Shown here one piece after another: positions 60,003-64,000 of a stretch of DNA of 64,000 nt. This DNA is from Ochotona curzoniae (Eukaryota; Chordata; Mammalia; Lagomorpha; Ochotonidae). Under the pieces are notes generated by a model, which was not told the DNA's origin, searched no databases, and was given only the letters and a program-made list of their open reading frames with translations. Both the position numbers and the translations under genes were made by a program. How positions within the stretch are numbered: position 1 is the stretch's first letter; each line of letters starts with the position of its first letter. The stretch lies in contig NW_024466599.1 in the NCBI RefSeq assembly GCF_017591425.1, forward strand, positions 75,682,501 through 75,746,500, read 5' to 3'.

Positions 60003-62562
60003 AGTGGGTCTCAGGACGGGGCGTCTCATGCCTGGATCCCGGACGGCCGCCATGGGCACATGGTGAGCCATCCTCCCCGGGCCTGCTGGGTTTCGGGGGC
60101 CGCTTCCTTTGGGGTGAGTAGACCGAGGGGGGGAGGCCTCCGGGACTGGGCAGGTCCGGGGCCCACCCGCCGCCTTCATGGGGCGGTGAATGGGATTTGG
60201 GAGGGGCGCGACCTTGGGCCTGGGTTATTTAAACCTCCAGCTGCCTCCTGGCAGCTGGTGGGTCTCAGGACGGGGCGTCTCATGCCTGGATCCCGGACGG
60301 CCGCCATGGGCACATGGTGAGCCGTCCTCCCCGGGCGGCCAGTGCGCCATTGGTGCCAGGCTCCGCCTGCTGGCCGCCCGGCTGGGGAGCTCTGGGGATT
60401 TGGTTCTTTGAGTTGCTGCTTAATTAGCTCCAGGTTGAACCCATTGTGCTTCTTGGACCTGAAAGAGGCAGTAACTCTTCCTTAGCAAAACTTGTAATCA
60501 CTAATAATTCTGAGCACCAAATACCAGTCATGCAGAAGCTATGGCTTGGGGCTTGCCCTGCACAAGTAGCTCCAACAGTTGGCCAATGTGTCAACTGGTA
60601 ATGGAACAGAGTAGATTAGGCACGACTGAGCAAACCTTAGCCCACAAGTAAAACTAGAAACCAGGAGGGAGCAGAGGTCATGCCGAGCTAGGCTCTTGTA
60701 CCTGCTGGTCTGTGGGAGCCTGGGACGCTAAGCCACAGTGTCTAAGGCAGAGTTCGGGACAGGGGAGGGGTTGTGCCAAGCTGAGTCAGAGCATCCATTG
60801 GCAGGCATGTGATCTATGCCTGGGAACGGACCCGGTTGGGGAGCAAAGGGGACAACCCTAGCTGGGCTGAGGTTCCCACCAAGAGGCGCGTGGCCTGGAA
60901 GGGGGCTGCGTTCTGATCTGGAAACAGTTGTAGTCTCCCTTGGCACAAGTGTGGACTGGGATTGGATGCACCGAACCGGGCCGGACCCCGACTCCCCCTG
61001 GTGTTCTGGAGGACCAGGGCAGATGTGGGATGGACTAGGCAGGGTCTCAAACCCCTACTGAGCCATGTGTGAGCCATACGTGGGTATGGACAAACCATGG
61101 CTGGGCTGGAACATCCAACAGCAAGAACCAGATTGGGTTGAAGGCCAGTCAGGAAAAGCCACAGTTCCTGCTATGACAGGAGGTGGACTGAGTAGGGTTG
61201 GCTCATGGACCCACTGGTAAGCGTGAAACCTGGCATTGGGAGAGGTTCTGATGGAGGAGCCTGGGCAACTCCTCTGGCAGGACACAGACCCAGCAGGTAA
61301 ACGCAAGAAACATGATAGGAAACAGCCCAGAAAAGGCCATGGAAACCTACCCACTGGCATACAGTTGGCAGACGTGGGGGCAAGACCAGGCTGAATCTGT
61401 CCACATCATCCACTGGCAAATCCAGGCACCAGTGTGGGTCGACCCAGGGTCGGTCGCAACAAAGACTAGTGCACATTATGGAATGCCGAGGTGAGGTTGC
61501 CTGTACCAGAAGGGACCGCAGCGCCCAACCAGCCTGAGAACAAGCAAGGAAGTGGGCAGAGCTGGCAGGGGAATAAGGGAGGGTTCCTTTGCTGGACAGC
61601 TACTTCCGCAGGAGAGCATGGGCTGGGATGGGGGCAGACCAGACTAGGCAGAGCTACCACACCTGTGCGCCTCATGTGGACTAGATCAGGGAAAAGCCAG
61701 GCTGGGCGGATTATTCCTACTGGTGCAAACAAAATTAAAGTGGGCGAGGTTTGTTTGGGCAGCATCAACTGGAATCTGGGAGTGGGAGAGGCCTGGGAGG
61801 GAAATAGTGGGCTCATCCCTCTTGGGTTACCACTTCCACGGGAGGACATAAAACTAAGACAGCGGCTGGGGTGGAATGGGATGTGGGACAGACTGGATTA
61901 CTGCTACACTTACTGGCAAACCAGGGTAGGGGGTGGGCCTGGTTGGGGTTATTGTGGGTCGCTCCAACCTAGGCTACAGCTCCCGCTGGTTTATGTGAGG
62001 GCCAAGTATGTGCTGGGCAGAACCAGACTGGACTGCAACACCCATTGGCTCCAGTGGAAGACGGGAGTGAAAACAGAACCAACCCAGGAATTGCAACCAC
62101 CAGCTGATTGGAGCGATGGACGGTGCCAGGCCCTGTACTTGTTAGCACATACAAGAAGTTTCTTTGGAGATCTTCCTAATCTAAATGCTGGACTCAGAAC
62201 CATAACAAAGAAAAGAGAGAAGACAGAACGGGTCAACCAACCATCTAAGCTATGATGGACTATGTCAATCAGTGGATTTTTCAAAGACCTCATAGTGCTT
62301 GGAGCGGCAAGATTGACAGCGATTCATAACTGTTGCAATATCAAAACCACTTGAGCAAGAACCTCAGAGCATGCCCTACACCCGGGACTTGGGGAGGGTG
62401 GGAAATTGGGTGGGCCTTCTCCCTTAATACCCCCCTTTTAAACATGAAGGTAACAATATGGAAAACATATTAGTATTATCCACTTTCCTGTAGCCCTTGA
62501 ACCTTCTTACCCTAATTAACTATGTAAAGAATGTCAAAATAAAAATTTATTAATAAAAAAAA
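60003..62562 (+). mobile_element. Composite non-autonomous retrotransposon, full length with target duplication
   Basis: Flanked by the 17-bp direct repeat AAAAAGATTAATTTTTC (59986-60002 and 62563-62579). The left junction TTTTT|AAAAA fits L1 endonuclease cleavage, and a poly(A) run precedes the right repeat. From 5' to 3' it has a GC-rich 79-bp segment (60004-60082) repeated at 60258-60336 with one mismatch, making a 254-bp period with a TTATTTAAA word at 60225. Next is about 1.6 kb (60540-62130) of G-rich sequence in which words like 'ccactggcaa' or 'ccattggcag' recur, often every 60-70 bp. An L1-like 3' tail (from about 62270), AATAAAA and (A)n complete it. No ORF1 or ORF2 is visible. A 254-codon open frame (61491-62255) is repeat-like. 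It inserted into the tail of the minus-strand SINE at 62580-62876. Confidence 0.7.
60004..60336 (+). repeat. Direct repeat at the 5' end of the composite element (254-bp period)
   Basis: Bases 60004-60082 and 60258-60336 agree over 79 bp with one difference (gagcca/gagccg). This suggests 1.3 copies of a promoter-type monomer, like the tandem 5' monomers of some L1 families. Confidence 0.9.
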
Positions 62563-62579
62563 AAAAAGATTAATTTTTC

Positions 62580-62876
62580 TTTAAAAGGAAGATTTACAGA
62601 GAGAAGGAGAGACAGAAAGATTTTCTCCCTGCTGGTTCATTCTGGTGGTTGCAACAGCTGTGGTTGAGCCAATCTGAAGCCAGGAGTCAGGAACTTCTGG
62701 ATCTCTCACATGGGTGCAGGGTCCCAAGGCTTTGGGCCATCCTTGGCTGTTTTCCCAGGCCACAAGCAGGGAGCTCAGGAGCTCAACAGGAGGTGGGGTA
62801 TCTGGGACATGAACCGGTGCCCATAGGAGGATTCCGGCACATGCAGGATTTTAGCCAGTGAGCTAAGGCGCTGGAC
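62580..62876 (-). mobile_element. Pika-type SINE, target of the composite element
   Basis: Reverse copy with 'gatttacagagagaaggaga' and 'caaggctttgggccatcctt'. Its tail side (59980-60002) is separated from its body by the 2.56-kb composite insertion. Confidence 0.85.
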
Positions 62877-62884
62877 CTCATAGT

Positions 62885-63100
62885 GTTCTTGTTGCATTTG
62901 AAAGGCAATAAGAAGAGAAAGGGGAGAGCACAAGATCTCCCACCCACTGGTACAAACCCAAATGCCCATAAGAGCTGAGACTGAACCAGCCAAAGTCAGG
63001 CGCTAGGAACTCAATCTGGTCTCCCACATCTGTGGCAGGGGACTAAACTATTTGGGTCATCACCTTCTTCTTAAGTTGGCCATTATTAAGCTAGAATCAG
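62885..63100 (-). mobile_element. Old SINE fragment
   Basis: 'gaaaggcaataagaagagaa', 'ggtctcccacatctgtggca'. Diverged C-type. Confidence 0.55.
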
Positions 63101-63139
63101 GTGCAAAGCTGTCTCTCAAGCCTATGCACTCCATTTGGT

Positions 63140-63169
63140 TTTATTTATTTATTTATTTATTTATTTTTT
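63140..63169. repeat. (TTTA)n microsatellite
   Basis: About seven units of ttta, ending in a T-run. Confidence 0.9.
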
Positions 63170-63174
63170 GAGGG

Positions 63175-63184
63175 GTGTGTGTGT

Positions 63185-63234
<50 letters not shown>
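63175..63234. repeat. (GT)n microsatellite
   Basis: About 30 GT units with one AT interruption at 63189, adjacent to a reverse SINE tail. Confidence 0.95.
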
Positions 63235-63235
<1 letters not shown>

Positions 63236-63236
<1 letters not shown>

Positions 63237-63530
63237 ATTGAGAAGGTGCATTTACAGAGAGAAAGAGAGGCAGATGGGTCTTCCTTCTGCTAGTTCATTC
63301 CCCAAGTGGTCTCAGTGGCCAAAGCTGAGCTAGTCTGAAGACAGGAGCCTCTTCCTGGTCTCTCATGTGGGTGCATGATCCCAAGGCTTCTGGCCTTCCT
63401 CCCATGGTTTTTTCAGGCCACAAGCAGAGAGCTGGATCAAAAGTAGGGCTGCTGGGACATAAACCAACACTCAGATGTGATGCTGGTGTTTGGAGGTGGA
63501 AGATTAGCCTGTTGTTGGTCCTTGCAAATG
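63236..63530 (-). mobile_element. Lagomorph SINE
   Basis: Reverse copy starting at 'tgagaaggtgcatttacaga'. Its tail side grades into the (GT)n and (TTTA)n arrays at 63140-63234, which probably grew from the tail. Confidence 0.8.
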
Positions 63531-64000
63531 GCATCTTAGCTGTCCCAACAACTGTTTGCCCTTCATTATATTATTAATGGTGCAGGCTATCAAGGTGGAA
63601 AAATATGTGAATACATCTGGTGTTACTGAACAGTTAATTAGATCAGTAGTTCTCTCCATTAGACTTAACCACTCTGAACATCTGTCAGAAACAATATTAT
63701 TGGGGTTCATAAAGAGATACCCCCAATACTGGCACCTTGATGTGGTAAGAAGCTTTAGAACCCCTGTTGGAAAGAAGGTCCCTTTGTCCTTCCCTTGTTA
63801 CAGACCCTTTTGACTCAGCAAACTGAGAAGCTTTCTGCAAAATTATCTGTGCCAGGAAAAACAACTGTCTCTAACCCTTAACCTGTATGAGCTAAACCCA
63901 CCCCGACTTTACCTCACACACCGTGATCTTCTATTTCACTCCCATTGACTACTACAAGGGACTCATTTATAATCCATTGATTCTTCAGGACAAACATTCT

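Larger units (their letters stand above)
49241..64000. other. Upstream flank of UXS1, no gene seen
   Basis: No exon with protein resemblance was found on either strand. Contents are SINEs, an L1 fragment, microsatellites and one composite retrotransposon. The intervals 49241-50980, 51540-52257, 53790-56421, 57553-58316 and 58539-59000 show nothing I can name, apart from the short palindromic piece at 54040. Confidence 0.6.

Noticed and set aside
61491..62255. A 254-codon plus-strand open frame as a gene
   Set aside because: It lies wholly in the repeat interior of the composite element, shows Trp/Gly-rich repeated phrases matching the DNA repeat, and no domain.

Overview
The window is mammalian nuclear DNA, most likely from a lagomorph and probably a pika (Ochotona). 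This rests on dozens of copies of a tRNA-derived lagomorph C-type SINE. The copies share phrases such as 'cctagtggctaaagtcc', 'cagctccctgcttgtg' and 'gggagacc', and end in an (A)n tail. The species call is an inference from memory of these families.

The only protein-coding gene I can support is UXS1 (UDP-glucuronate decarboxylase 1, UDP-xylose synthase), on the minus strand. Its first five coding exons are all here, each with AG/GT borders and matching phases: exon 1 at 48848-48941, exon 2 at 18537-18564, exon 3 at 15938-15986, exon 4 at 14403-14446 and exon 5 at 7092-7152. They encode the first 92 residues: cytosolic tail, Golgi signal anchor, lumenal coiled-coil stem, and the strand just before the NAD-binding glycine motif. 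The rest of the gene lies left of base 1. An alternative acceptor 15 nt upstream of exon 3 would insert Ser-Phe-Leu-Leu-Asn.

Layout. 1-7091 is part of intron 5 and starts inside an antisense endogenous retrovirus fragment with an LTR and a proline-type primer binding site. 7092-18564 holds exons 5 to 2 and several solo LTRs, including two related ones with 6-bp target duplications. 18565-48847 is the 30-kb first intron, filled with SINEs, old L1 fragments, MaLR LTRs and several GC-rich minisatellites. 48340-49240 is a CpG island with the UXS1 promoter, first exon and three NRF1-like sites. 49241-64000 looks like gene-free upstream flank with SINEs, L1 fragments and microsatellites.

The most unusual element is a 2.56-kb composite retrotransposon at 60003-62562. 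It has a 17-bp target duplication, a duplicated GC-rich 5' segment, a long degenerate repeat interior with no L1 ORF, and an L1-type 3' tail with poly(A). Its layout resembles the SVA/LAVA elements of apes. Other long open frames in the window look like chance or repeat-derived frames.
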